DNA from: Bacteroidales bacterium
GTDB taxonomy: Bacteria > Bacteroidota > Bacteroidia > Bacteroidales > F082
DNA length: 64,000 nucleotides
NCBI GenBank assembly: GCA_017553625.1
Contig: JAFZKP010000017.1
Coordinates: 62,001-126,000 of the forward strand
Direction of reading: 5' to 3'
A program made the position numbers and the translations under genes. The notes under the pieces were generated by a model. It was not told where the DNA came from and ran no database searches. It saw nothing but the letters and a program-made list of their open reading frames with translations. Below are positions 16,042-24,385 of this stretch, one piece after another; the first letter of the stretch is position 1, and every line of letters begins with the position of its first letter.

Positions 16042-19000
16042 TATATCTCGCGCAATAAATCCAAAGCGTCCTTAACTCTGTCAACAACTTTGAAAATCAA
16101 TATGTTTTTGCCGTTTTGCTCCTTAAACTGGCAGCGTTTCAGATAGTCGGAAGCATAACGAATGATTTTTTGGAAAGTCTGCGTGTTGAAGTATTCCGAC
16201 TCCTGGTCTTGCAGGAAATAGCAGGTCATATCGCCTTTTTTGAGGACTATTTTCTCGAAGCCGAGATCGCGGGCAATCCAACGTAAACGCACCGTATTCA
16301 AAAGATCGTTAGCTTGAGGCGGAAGTTCTCCGAAACGATCGATGAGGTTGTCGGTAAACCGCATCAAACCTTCTTCATTTTCAATGTGATCGAGCTCATT
16401 GTAGAGGCTGATACGTTCAGCGGATGAATCGACATATTCGTTCGGCAGAAGTATCTCCAAATCGGACTCGATGGCGCACTCGCGGACGTATTTCTTCTCC
16501 TCTTCGGGTTTCTCGAACAGGTCTTTGAACTCGTTTTCCTTGAGTTCCATGATGGCTTCGTCGAGAATTTTATGATAGGTCTCGAATCCGATATCGTTGA
16601 TAAAACCGCTCTGTTCGGCACCCAGCAGGTTGCCGGCTCCACGGATGTCGAGGTCGCGCATTGCGATGTTGAAACCACTGCCTAAATCGGAGAATTCCTC
16701 CAGAGCCCGCAGACGTTTTTGCGCTTCGTCGCTGAGCATTGCCAACGGAGGTGTCAAAAGATAGCAGAACGCCTTTTTGTTGGAACGTCCCACCCTGCCA
16801 CGCAGCTGGTGCAAATCGCTCAGTCCGTATTTGTGTGCATCGTTGATAATGATGGTGTTAGCGTTCGGAATATCCAGTCCCGCCTCGATAATCGTGGTGC
16901 ACAGCAGCACGTCGTACTTGCCGTCGATGAAGTCGAGCATTATCTGTTCGAGCTTGTCGCCCTCCATCTGACCGTGACCCACAGCCACCTTCGCGCCCGG
17001 CACGCAACTGATAATCATGTCGTAAACATCCATGATGTTTTGGATGCGGTTGTGCACGAAAAACACCTGTCCGTCGCGCGCAAGCTCATATTGGATGGCG
17101 TCGCGAATAACGTCGGGAGAGAACGAACGCAGCTCCGTTTCGACAGGATACCGGTTCGGTGGCGGAGTAGTGATGATGCTCATATCGCGAGCGCCCATCA
17201 TCGAAAATTGCAGCGTTCTCGGGATTGGAGTTGCCGTCAAAGTAAGCGTATCGACGTTGGTTTTCATCTGTTTCAGCTTCTCCTTGGCGGAAACGCCGAA
17301 CTTTTGTTCCTCGTCGATAATCAGCAGACCCAAGTCCTTGAACTCCACGTCTTTACTGATGATGCGGTGAGTACCAATCAATATATCGATGCGACCGTTT
17401 TTGACATCTTCGAGGGTCTTTTTCTGTTCTTTAGCGGTCTTGAAACGATTCATATAATCGATGGTGACAGGGAAGCCTTTCAAACGGCTCGAAAACGTGT
17501 GAAAATGCTGCAAAGCGAGCACCGTGGTAGGCACCAACACAGCCACTTGTTTCGAGTCGCTGACAGCCTTGAAAGCCGCACGGATTGCCACCTCAGTCTT
17601 GCCGAAACCGACATCGCCGCAAACGAGACGGTCCATCGGCGACTCCTTCTCCATGTCGCGTTTCACATCGATGGTCGCCTTAAGCTGATCAGGAGTGTCT
17701 TCGTACATAAATGACGCCTCGAGTTCGGTCTGCAAATAAGTATCCGGCATGAACTGGAATCCTTGCGAGTTCTTACGCTCAGCGTAGAGTTTTATAAGCT
17801 CACGTGCGATATCCTTAACCTTGCTCTTTGTCTTTGCTTTCAGTTTGTTCCAAGCGTTGGAACCGAGTTTACTCAACGAAGGCTCAGCACCGTCTTTGCT
17901 CGAATATTTCGAAATTCTATGCAGCGAATGAATGCTCACATAAAGCAAGTCGCCGTTCTGATAGATGAGTCTTAACGCCTCCTGCTGTTTTCCGTTGTGG
18001 TCGATGATTTCCAGACCGTCGAAACGTCCGATTCCGTGGTCGATATGCGTGACGTAATCGCCAGGTTTTAAGTCGTACAATTCTTTGATTGTCAGCGCCT
18101 GACTGCTTGCAAAACCTTCACGGAGATGGAAACGGTGGTAACGCTCAAAAATCTGATGGTCGGTGAAACAGCAGAGTTTCTGGTCGTTGTCGACAAAACC
18201 CGCCTGGATGGAATATAATATAGGTGTGAAATCGTGGTTCGACTCGTCCTTCTGCTGCAAATCGTTCAAAATACTCTGAATTCTCTCCAGCTGACGCTTG
18301 CTTTCGGAGAAGAAAAGTATGCGGTAGTCTCTGTCTTTCAATGAGTTAATGGTGTTTTGCAGCATCTCGAAGTTCTTGTTGAACACCGGCTGAGTAGTGA
18401 TGTTGAACTCCACAATCTCCTTCCCCACCGAATCGGAATATGTTTCAAACGTAACCGATTTAAAATCATCGAGTTGCGTCAAAAGTTCATCGCTTTGCGC
18501 AAATAAAGTCTCAGGTGATTTCAGATTATCATTTTCTTCAGTTGACTCGTAAGCATCGACAGCTTTTTTATACTCGGCATCGATTCTCTCTTTCAGAAAA
18601 TCGGTCTCATCGAGCCACATAACCGTCTGATTCTGAAGATATTGGAATATCGTCTCACGTTCTTCCGAAAGGTTATGGTCCTGAAGATTCGGCAACAAAA
18701 CTATGCGTTGCAGCTTCTCAATCGAGAGCTGGTCAACAGGATTGAACGAGCGAATCGACTCCACTTCATCAAAATCGAAAACGATACGATACGGATAGTC
18801 GTTGGCAAACGAAAACACATCGACTATGCCGCCACGAATTGCAAACTGACCCGGCTCAACCACAAAATCGACATGCTCGAAGTTATATTCAAGCAAAGCG
18901 TCGGTGATGAAATCCATATCAATCTTCTCTCCCACCACAATCTTTAAAGTATTCTTGCTCAATATCTTACGAGTGACAATCTTCTCACTCAAAGCTTCAG

Positions 19001-19388
19001 GGTAAGAAACGATTATCGTCTTGCGCTCAGATGTCGAAACCCTTTGAAGAACCTCAGTTCGCGATAATATATAGGTGTTATCTGGCTTCTCGGGCTCATA
19101 CGGACGTTTGTACGAGGTTGGATAGAACAGAATCATTTTTTTAGCGTAATCCTGCTCACGTTCGCCGAAGATATTCTCAAGGTCGTTATAGAAATAAGCC
19201 GCGCTCTCCTTGTCGGGACACACCACAAAATGCTGTCCGCCGAGCTTTTCAAACGCACTCGCCACAGCAAAAGCCTTTGCTGAACCGACGATTCCCTTGC
19301 AAAACACGCTCTTCTTATCATTGAGATAATCAATGAGTTGCTGGATTCGGGCATCGTCTTTATAATATGAAATAGGGTTTTCTTTCAC
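16041..19388 (-). CDS. mfd: Transcription-repair coupling factor Mfd
   Basis: ATP-driven translocase that removes RNA polymerase stalled at lesions and recruits UvrA. 1115 aa. In order: a UvrB-like N-terminal region; the RNA-polymerase interaction domain with GDYVTHIDHGIGRFDGLE; helicase motif I GDVGFGKTEVAIRAA; DEEQKFGV (motif II); TATPIPRTLQFSMMGARD (motif III). Then come the TRG/motif V-VI region with TTIIEAGLDIPNANT and QLRGRVGRS, and a C-terminal TRCF domain. The start is GTG, only 5 nt after the -7 box, so the mRNA is probably leaderless. uvrC and recQ occur later in the window. Confidence 0.97.
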   Translation of the reverse strand: MKENPISYYKDDARIQQLIDYLNDKKSVFCKGIVGSAKAFAVASAFEKLGGQHFVVCPDKESAAYFYNDLENIFGEREQDYAKKMILFYPTSYKRPYEPEKPDNTYILSRTEVLQRVSTSERKTIIVSYPEALSEKIVTRKILSKNTLKIVVGEKIDMDFITDALLEYNFEHVDFVVEPGQFAIRGGIVDVFSFANDYPYRIVFDFDEVESIRSFNPVDQLSIEKLQRIVLLPNLQDHNLSEERETIFQYLQNQTVMWLDETDFLKERIDAEYKKAVDAYESTEENDNLKSPETLFAQSDELLTQLDDFKSVTFETYSDSVGKEIVEFNITTQPVFNKNFEMLQNTINSLKDRDYRILFFSESKRQLERIQSILNDLQQKDESNHDFTPILYSIQAGFVDNDQKLCCFTDHQIFERYHRFHLREGFASSQALTIKELYDLKPGDYVTHIDHGIGRFDGLEIIDHNGKQQEALRLIYQNGDLLYVSIHSLHRISKYSSKDGAEPSLSKLGSNAWNKLKAKTKSKVKDIARELIKLYAERKNSQGFQFMPDTYLQTELEASFMYEDTPDQLKATIDVKRDMEKESPMDRLVCGDVGFGKTEVAIRAAFKAVSDSKQVAVLVPTTVLALQHFHTFSSRLKGFPVTIDYMNRFKTAKEQKKTLEDVKNGRIDILIGTHRIISKDVEFKDLGLLIIDEEQKFGVSAKEKLKQMKTNVDTLTLTATPIPRTLQFSMMGARDMSIITTPPPNRYPVETELRSFSPDVIRDAIQYELARDGQVFFVHNRIQNIMDVYDMIISCVPGAKVAVGHGQMEGDKLEQIMLDFIDGKYDVLLCTTIIEAGLDIPNANTIIINDAHKYGLSDLHQLRGRVGRSNKKAFCYLLTPPLAMLSDEAQKRLRALEEFSDLGSGFNIAMRDLDIRGAGNLLGAEQSGFINDIGFETYHKILDEAIMELKENEFKDLFEKPEEEKKYVRECAIESDLEILLPNEYVDSSAERISLYNELDHIENEEGLMRFTDNLIDRFGELPPQANDLLNTVRLRWIARDLGFEKIVLKKGDMTCYFLQDQESEYFNTQTFQKIIRYASDYLKRCQFKEQNGKNILIFKVVDRVKDALDLLREI

Positions 19389-19393
19389 GGATG

Positions 19394-19401
19394 CAAAAGT
19401 A
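19394..19401 (-). promoter_or_regulatory. -7 box of mfd
   Basis: TACTTTTG followed by CA on the minus strand. Only 5 nt separate the box from the GTG start, implying a leaderless or nearly leaderless transcript. Confidence 0.6.
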
Positions 19402-19447
19402 CGAAAAATTTCTTCATGTCAAACATATGAACTCATCCAGATTTTTG

Positions 19448-19455
19448 TATCTTTG
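19448..19455 (+). promoter_or_regulatory. Distal -7 box upstream of the toxin-like gene
   Basis: TATCTTTG followed by CA. Downstream, GAAACG/CGTTTC (19467-19483, inside a longer AACC..GGTT hairpin) precedes TTATTTT, so a transcript from here may be attenuated early. Confidence 0.45.
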
Positions 19456-19511
19456 CAGCAAGAACCGAAACGAAAAACGTTTCAGGTTTAGGATTATTTT
19501 ATATAAAATAT

Positions 19512-19527
19512 TTCACTTTTAAGTGAA
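19512..19527 (+). promoter_or_regulatory. Palindromic operator of the TA-like pair
   Basis: TTCACTT-TT-AAGTGAA is a perfect 16-bp dyad. It lies 17 nt upstream of the proximal -7 box and so covers its -33 region. It is a likely binding site for the HTH antitoxin. A further half-site-like GTGAAAA follows at 19531-19537. Confidence 0.6.
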
Positions 19528-19544
19528 GTTGTGAAAATTATTTG

Positions 19545-19552
19545 TATATTTG
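19545..19552 (+). promoter_or_regulatory. Proximal -7 box of the TA-like pair
   Basis: TATATTTG followed by CA, 21 nt before the ATG at 19574. It shows that the in-frame TTG at 19550 is not the start. Confidence 0.6.
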
Positions 19553-19573
19553 CAAACTAAAATTTGTGAAGCT

Positions 19574-20053
19574 ATGACTAAAAAAATGACATTAAAAACA
19601 ATTGAACAAAACGAAATAGTCTGTTTGTATTCTATTTGTTTTGAAGAAAATGACAAAAGCGAATTTGAAAGATTTCTTGCGGAATTTAAGGACAATGCAA
19701 GGTTGAACAAGGATTTTCAGACAATTATTTTCGCTTTGAAAAAGATTATTGAACAAGGTGCCTTGGAAAGGTTTTTCAGAACTGAAGGTAAAATGAATGA
19801 CAATCTTTGTGCATTATCAATTGATTCGAGAAGTTTGAGGTTGTATTGTCTTAGGATCTCCGACCAAATACTGATTTTAGGCAATGGCGGAGAAAAAACG
19901 ACAAGGACATATCAAGAAGATGAAAAACTGAGCGGCTATGTATTAGACCTACAGAAGTTTGACAAATTGTTGAAAGAAGCAAGAAAATCAGGCAATGTGA
20001 AAGTTGAGAACAATATAATTACCGGAATTGACAAAACAGTGTTTGAGATATGA
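19574..20053 (+). CDS. Putative toxin of a HigBA-like pair
   Basis: 159 aa from the ATG at 19574 (another ATG at 19586 is possible). The middle and end (LRLYCLRISDQILILGNGGEKTTRTY, then LQKFDKLLKEA) resemble RelE/HigB-like proteins in which basic residues sit around a small beta-sheet. It overlaps the HTH gene by 4 nt (ATGA), the usual toxin-first arrangement of HigBA systems. A dyad operator lies upstream. Toxic activity is inferred from arrangement, not shown; the family is often left as hypothetical. Confidence 0.6.
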   Translation: MTKKMTLKTIEQNEIVCLYSICFEENDKSEFERFLAEFKDNARLNKDFQTIIFALKKIIEQGALERFFRTEGKMNDNLCALSIDSRSLRLYCLRISDQILILGNGGEKTTRTYQEDEKLSGYVLDLQKFDKLLKEARKSGNVKVENNIITGIDKTVFEI

Positions 20054-20382
20054 TACAGAATAAGTTATTCAGAGAGTGTTTGGCTGCTATTCCTGAAGAC
20101 AGGATAGCTGAATTCGAGCTGTCGTTTGCTATTGCCGAGCGTATTGTGGATGTGTTGAAACAAAAAGGCATGACACGTCGTGATTTGGCCAACAAACTTG
20201 GCAAACGAGAATCGGAGATAAGCAAATGGCTTACCGGGAGACATAATTTCACGATAAGCACTATTTCACACATAAGCTCAGCTCTTGGTGAAGATATTAT
20301 AATGGTAGCTCGAAAGCAATATGATTTTGCCAATAAAGAATGTCTCAAAGTTGCTGAAGAACAACAGCCTTATGGCTTTTAA
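20050..20382 (+). CDS. XRE-family antitoxin-like regulator
   Basis: 110 aa. The helix-turn-helix covers about residues 33-85: MTRRDLANKLGKRESEISKWLTG, then HNFTISTISHISSALGEDI, a textbook Cro/C1 HTH. As second gene of a 4-nt overlapping pair it is likely the antitoxin and autorepressor, acting at the dyad at 19512-19527. The 3' end overlaps the convergent AraC-type gene by 4 nt. Confidence 0.8.
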   Translation: MIQNKLFRECLAAIPEDRIAEFELSFAIAERIVDVLKQKGMTRRDLANKLGKRESEISKWLTGRHNFTISTISHISSALGEDIIMVARKQYDFANKECLKVAEEQQPYGF

Positions 20383-21470
20383 ACCCCAACACTCCTCTCA
20401 AATAGATACTTCGATGGTGTCTTTCCGTACTTGCTCTTAAACGAGCGCAAAAATGTGGAGTATGAGTTGAAGCCTACCATAGCGGCAATGTCCTCCATGG
20501 ATTGTTGGCTTTCAGAGTTCTTGCTTTCCAGAATAACCTTCGCCTCTTCCAAGCGGAAATCATTTATGTACTCGTAAAAAGTCTTATTGCGCTCTCGGTT
20601 GATGTAGTTGCTCATGTACTGTCGGTTTGTGCCCAACTGTTGCGCCAACTTCTGCAATGTCAGCGTGCTGTCGCGATAATATTGCTTTTCACGAATCATT
20701 TGTTCAATGTCTTTGGCAAACAAGGTTTTATAATAAGCGTCCACCGGCTCCTTTTCCACCTGATTTATCAAGACAAACACCTTCTGGGTGATGATTTTAT
20801 GCATGACATACAGCACAATAGCAATGGAAATGAGGCAATAAACCGAGTCAAAAATCAAGCTGTAACCGCCTTCCTGCCCGTCGAACCAATCTTGCTGCGA
20901 CAGGCTATCGGCATACCATAACAGTTGGTAAACAAAAAATAATGTAACCAATATGTTACTCCAACGAAGATCGAAATACTCCAAGTTGCTCACATTGTTG
21001 TTAAGCATATCGGTGTATTTTTTGATGGAAAACTGCAAATACACCATGATAATCAAGCAAGTTACCAAGGTGAAAATCTGCGTGGCAAGAAATATTTTAG
21101 GACTTCCGGTGATGGCAAACAACGCCATAGCCACGACATATGGGATTTCAACTATAAGCAGTTGCGACAATTTATAGCGATTGGGAAACACCAACGAGAT
21201 GCCAAAAGCGATGTAGCCTCCCACAATCACATAGTCGAATAACAGAAACAGTGTATTGAGATAATCGGCACACGACAAATCGCCGCAAGCCACCACCAGA
21301 AAATTGTTGAAAAATCCGATAGAGTGCAGAAACAAGGTTATCGCGAAAACCTTTTGGAACTGGTAGGTGGAATGATGACGGAGCATATATATTCCGCACC
21401 CCATCAGGGCGAATTGCGCTATGCCAGAGACAAAACAAAGCAATGCGATATACAACGACTCACTATTCAT
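20379..21470 (-). CDS. Membrane-anchored AraC-family regulator
   Basis: 363 aa from the ATG at 21470. Roughly seven transmembrane helices span residues 5-245, then a cytoplasmic AraC DNA-binding domain. The first HTH is LTLQKLAQQLGTNRQYMSNYINRE. The second is SMEDIAAMVGFNSYSTFLRSFKSKYGKTPSKYL, the classic AraC signature. It presumably senses an envelope signal through its membrane part. A longer frame to 21617 is rejected because the -7 box lies at 21476-21483, downstream of it. Four phased direct repeats upstream (21531-21620) are candidate binding sites. Confidence 0.88.
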   Translation of the reverse strand: MNSESLYIALLCFVSGIAQFALMGCGIYMLRHHSTYQFQKVFAITLFLHSIGFFNNFLVVACGDLSCADYLNTLFLLFDYVIVGGYIAFGISLVFPNRYKLSQLLIVEIPYVVAMALFAITGSPKIFLATQIFTLVTCLIIMVYLQFSIKKYTDMLNNNVSNLEYFDLRWSNILVTLFFVYQLLWYADSLSQQDWFDGQEGGYSLIFDSVYCLISIAIVLYVMHKIITQKVFVLINQVEKEPVDAYYKTLFAKDIEQMIREKQYYRDSTLTLQKLAQQLGTNRQYMSNYINRERNKTFYEYINDFRLEEAKVILESKNSESQQSMEDIAAMVGFNSYSTFLRSFKSKYGKTPSKYLFERSVGV

Positions 21471-21475
21471 ATTTG

Positions 21476-21483
21476 CAAAATTA
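21476..21483 (-). promoter_or_regulatory. -7 box of the AraC-type gene
   Basis: TAATTTTG followed by CA on the minus strand, 5 nt before the ATG at 21470. It fixes the start and implies an almost leaderless mRNA. Confidence 0.6.
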
Positions 21484-21530
21484 AACTTTTTCCACATAGT
21501 TTTTCCAAAATTTTTATCATCAGATGCCAT

Positions 21531-21620
21531 TTTTTTACGTATTGCAACCTGATTTTTACGCTTTGCTAACTTGTCACCACCTATTTTTTTACGCAATGCA
21601 GAGCACTTTTTACACAACGA
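21531..21620. promoter_or_regulatory. Four phased direct repeats, candidate AraC operators
   Basis: The motif T(5-7)ACG.(A/T)TGC occurs with its ACG at 21537, 21558 and 21591, and a weaker ACAC copy begins at 21612. Spacings are 21, 33 and 21 bp, that is 2, 3 and 2 helical turns, so all sites face one side of DNA. A 21-bp half-site spacing is that of AraC-family operators. They lie between the AraC-type gene and the divergent gene at 21678. Confidence 0.6.
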
Positions 21621-21677
21621 AAGGTCAATTAAATAAATAATCAGGAATTTTGGGTATCATATTCAATAATTTAAAAA

Positions 21678-22937
21678 ATGGGACTTTTTAGCAAGAAAAA
21701 AAACGAAAAACCCACTGGCGACAAGGCTTGTCAGCAGGGCTATCTGTCGTTTTCACCAGACGACGTGAAAAAACAGGAAGAAGCGAGTAAGGACAACAGC
21801 GCAGCCTACGACCTTTTATGGCAGGCTATGACCACTTCTTCGCACATCTCAAAGAGAGACAAAAAAGGCAACGAGGTGCCTATCGACGACGTTTATCCGG
21901 TCAGTTTGGAAGAGACTCTGGAGATGGAACGTCTGCTCAACGAGGCGGAGGAAAAAATCCAAGACCACAACGACGAGCCTCTTAACAACCAAATCGGCGA
22001 GCTTCGCTACATCATCGACTGGTCGAAGAAACGCCATTTCAACTTCTCATGGATTGTCATTTTAGGTGTGATTCTGGGATTGTTCGTATTGAATCATTTC
22101 AGGACTTATCCGCGCGAACAAGCAATGAAATGGAAAGCGATAGTCAATAAAATTGACAATTGGGTTGAGCAGGACACAACGATAACTTGGGAAAACACAC
22201 AAGCGCGTTATTACTCCAGCGTAGAAGATTTCCGTTTCAAGTCAGCAAATGTGTACAAAGCCGCCATCGTCGGAAGACAAAAGAGCAGTTACAACTATGA
22301 TTTGAATAGAATTGATGAAATCAAAGGTCAATTGGACACTGTAAAATCAAAAGACAAGAAAAAACGGTTGACCAAAGAGATGAAGTCATACGAGGAAAAC
22401 GCCGAAGGATTTAAAAAAGATGGAGAAGAGTATTCAAAACTCGAATTCAAAGAGATCAAGAAAATGGCGGAACAGGATTGTAAAAAAATCTACAAGCGCT
22501 ACAGAAAAGAGGCTCGCAAATACACATTCTGGATCTGGGTGTTCATCATAATGATACCTTTATATATCATCGCCGACCGTCCATACGGCTGGATGGAGAC
22601 ACGACATCGTTTAGAGTCGAAGATTCTCGGAGGCATCAAGAAAATCGGATATGCGTTGGCGGCGGGAATGTTCTCGGCAGGCGTCGGGATGCAGTTCCTA
22701 CCTGACGTTTTGGTCAAATACACCTATTCCAATGGTCGCACGGAGACAAGAAGCGAAGAAAATACGGATAACTATTTTATCATGATGATGAAAATTTTAT
22801 TGTTAATTGGAGCGATATTCGTCGCAGCCATCACGAGTGCGTTCCTGATGACATACTCCACCGTCACAGGTTTGATTCGCAACTACAACTGGGAGTCGAT
22901 TTTAGCCACGGCAAAGACCAAAGTCGGGAAGAAATAA
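21678..22937 (+). CDS. Unrecognised multi-pass membrane protein with coiled coil
   Basis: 419 aa, family not recognised. A charged N-terminal region (1-125) is followed by a transmembrane helix at about 126-142 and a long Lys/Glu-rich segment (about 145-280) with coiled-coil character. Three or four further hydrophobic stretches follow at about 285-300, 325-345 and 370-395. It is divergent from the AraC-type regulator and has no good TAnnTTTG box, which would fit a gene needing activation from the phased repeats. A strong terminator follows. Function unknown. Confidence 0.7.
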   Translation: MGLFSKKKNEKPTGDKACQQGYLSFSPDDVKKQEEASKDNSAAYDLLWQAMTTSSHISKRDKKGNEVPIDDVYPVSLEETLEMERLLNEAEEKIQDHNDEPLNNQIGELRYIIDWSKKRHFNFSWIVILGVILGLFVLNHFRTYPREQAMKWKAIVNKIDNWVEQDTTITWENTQARYYSSVEDFRFKSANVYKAAIVGRQKSSYNYDLNRIDEIKGQLDTVKSKDKKKRLTKEMKSYEENAEGFKKDGEEYSKLEFKEIKKMAEQDCKKIYKRYRKEARKYTFWIWVFIIMIPLYIIADRPYGWMETRHRLESKILGGIKKIGYALAAGMFSAGVGMQFLPDVLVKYTYSNGRTETRSEENTDNYFIMMMKILLLIGAIFVAAITSAFLMTYSTVTGLIRNYNWESILATAKTKVGKK

Positions 22938-22972
22938 TACTTAAATTTATTCTTGATTGAATAACATCAAGA

Positions 22973-22998
22973 AGAGACGGTCATCTGGCCGTCTCTTT
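22973..22998 (+). terminator. Terminator after the membrane-protein gene
   Basis: The 8-bp stem AGAGACGG with CCGTCTCT, loop TCATCTGG, is followed by TT. It resembles the repeats at 52492-52515 and 57300-57326, so it may belong to that palindrome family. Confidence 0.7.
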
Positions 22999-23040
22999 GC
23001 ATATCATTGAAATTATTTTTAAGGTCTAATGTCTTTTTTG

Positions 23041-23048
23041 TAACTTTG
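23041..23048 (+). promoter_or_regulatory. -7 box of dus
   Basis: TAACTTTG followed by CA, with only 4 nt between the box and the ATG. A leaderless transcript is likely. Confidence 0.6.
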
Positions 23049-23052
23049 CAGC

Positions 23053-24024
23053 ATGAAAATCGCGAATCTTTCTTTCGACCATTATCCGTTGCTTCTGGCA
23101 CCAATGGAGGGTGTCACCGACCCGCCGTTTAGGCATGTGTGCAAAATGTACGGCGCCGACATCGTTTACTCCGAGTTCATTTCGTCGGATGGTCTTATTC
23201 GCGATGCGGTCAAGAGCATCAACAAGTTACGATACACAGAAAGCGAGCAACCGTTTGGAGTGCAGATCTTCGGAAACGCGGTGCAACCAATGGTTGAGGC
23301 GGCGCAATATGCCGAGCGTTATAACCCAGACATCATCGACATCAACTTCGGATGTCCTGTGAAAAAAGTGGCATCGAAAGGTGCTGGCTCAGGAATCATG
23401 AACGATATTCCGAAGATGGTCGCCATCACCGAAGCCGTGGTGAAAGCAGTAAAAACGCCTGTCACAGTGAAGACACGATTGGGTTACGACAGCGAGCATA
23501 AAGACATAGTTGAAATCGCCGAACGACTTCAAGACGTTGGCATTCAGGCGCTTACCATCCACGGACGACTTCGCACCACCAAATGGGGCGAGCCAGCCGA
23601 CTGGACGCTCATCGGAGCAGTGAAAAACAACCCTCGCATGACTATTCCAATCATCGGAAACGGCGACGTGGTTGATGGCAAATCAGCGAAATATTTCAAA
23701 GACACCTTCGGCGTAGATGGTCTCATGATCGGTCGCGCCACCTACGGAAACCCCTGGATTTTCAAGGAGATTCACGATTATCTTGAAAAGGGTATCGAAG
23801 ACGAGAAACCTTCCGTCGAAGAACGTGTTAAAGTGGCGAAAATGCACCTCAACGACTCGTTAAACTACAAAGACGAACACTACGCCGTAATTGAGATGCG
23901 AAAACACTGGGGCTTGTACTTCAAAGGGTTTCCGAACTTCAAACAGTTCAAAATGAAGTTAATGGAAGTGCCGACAGTAGCGGAAGTGACAGAGATTCTC
24001 GATGAAATTGAGCACTACTATTAA
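23053..24024 (+). CDS. dusB: tRNA-dihydrouridine synthase (DusB-like)
   Basis: FMN-dependent enzyme that reduces uridine to dihydrouridine in the tRNA D-loop. 323 aa. It shows the TIM-barrel opening LLLAPMEGVTDPPFR (about 14-28) and DINFGCPVKKVASKGAGSGIM with the catalytic Cys. Further on are VTVKTRLGY, LTIHGRLRTTKWGEPADW and the FMN phosphate-binding GNGDVVDG and GVDGLMIGRATYGNPWIF. The sequence is closest to the DusB/NifR3 group. The N-terminus is right for the family, which supports the near-leaderless start. A hairpin array begins 1-5 nt after the stop. Confidence 0.95.
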   Translation: MKIANLSFDHYPLLLAPMEGVTDPPFRHVCKMYGADIVYSEFISSDGLIRDAVKSINKLRYTESEQPFGVQIFGNAVQPMVEAAQYAERYNPDIIDINFGCPVKKVASKGAGSGIMNDIPKMVAITEAVVKAVKTPVTVKTRLGYDSEHKDIVEIAERLQDVGIQALTIHGRLRTTKWGEPADWTLIGAVKNNPRMTIPIIGNGDVVDGKSAKYFKDTFGVDGLMIGRATYGNPWIFKEIHDYLEKGIEDEKPSVEERVKVAKMHLNDSLNYKDEHYAVIEMRKHWGLYFKGFPNFKQFKMKLMEVPTVAEVTEILDEIEHYY

Positions 24025-24025
24025 T

Positions 24026-24178
24026 ATGCCACTTCGTGGAATGTGTTGCCTTCGGCAAATATGCTGCTTCGCAGAATGTGCGGGCTTCGCCCATTGGACG
24101 CAGTCCACACATTGGAGCGTAACGACCACATTGCGACCGCAGGGAGCATTACATTACTCACAAAGTGAGTATCACATT
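24026..24178. repeat. Mirror-symmetric hairpin array
   Basis: About eight short hairpins follow the dus stop codon: CCAC/GTGG, TGCC/GGCA, CTGC/GCAG and GGGC/GCCC, all with loop TTC; then TGGAC/GTCCA, two degenerate units, and ACTCAC/GTGAGT. Left-hand units are joined by AATGTG and right-hand units by its reverse complement CACATT. The whole array is therefore itself a dyad. No coding potential is seen. Confidence 0.75.
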
Positions 24179-24184
24179 TATAAA

Positions 24185-24192
24185 TAATTTTG
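24185..24192 (+). promoter_or_regulatory. Distal -7 box before tRNA-Met
   Basis: TAATTTTG followed by CA, 58 nt before the tRNA and tandem with the box at 24224. Confidence 0.4.
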
Positions 24193-24223
24193 CAAAAATT
24201 ATTCTAACATTTAAAAAATTTTG

Positions 24224-24231
24224 TAATTTTG
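24224..24231 (+). promoter_or_regulatory. -7 box of tRNA-Met
   Basis: TAATTTTG followed by CA, 18 nt before the mature 5' end. Confidence 0.6.
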
Positions 24232-24249
24232 CAGCCGGAAATTTTTCCA

Positions 24250-24323
24250 GCTCCTATAGCTCAGTCGGTTAGAGTAGCTGACTCATAATCAGTTGGTCCT
24301 AGGTTCAAGTCCTAGTGGGAGCA
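24250..24323 (+). tRNA. tRNA-Met(CAT), elongator type
   Basis: Acceptor GCTCCTA/TGGGAGC, D stem GCTC/GAGT, anticodon stem GCTGA/TCAGT with loop CTCATAA (anticodon CAT), T stem CTAGG/CCTAG. A fully paired 1-72 and no run of three G-C pairs in the anticodon stem exclude an initiator. A lysidine-modified tRNA-Ile2 also carries CAT and cannot be fully ruled out. CCA is not encoded. Confidence 0.88.
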
Positions 24324-24385
24324 CAATCAATCATCCCAATCGGTTACAAATCAATCGGTTGGGATTTTCTTTTATATCATTTTAA

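Noticed and set aside
15857..16087. 76-codon minus-strand open frame in the mfd-tat gap
   Set aside because: It lies within the hairpin array bounded by inverted repeats and overlaps mfd; translation reflects the palindromes, not a protein.
16719..17714. 331-codon open frame antisense to mfd
   Set aside because: Mfd is intact with all helicase motifs on the other strand; the antisense frame has no recognisable domain and is a codon-bias shadow.
21471..21617. N-terminal extension of the AraC-type regulator
   Set aside because: The frame crosses the -7 box and the phased repeats, so it cannot all be transcribed from that promoter.
24026..24178. CRISPR array
   Set aside because: No constant repeat of CRISPR length and no unique spacers; the units are short hairpins with variable stems.
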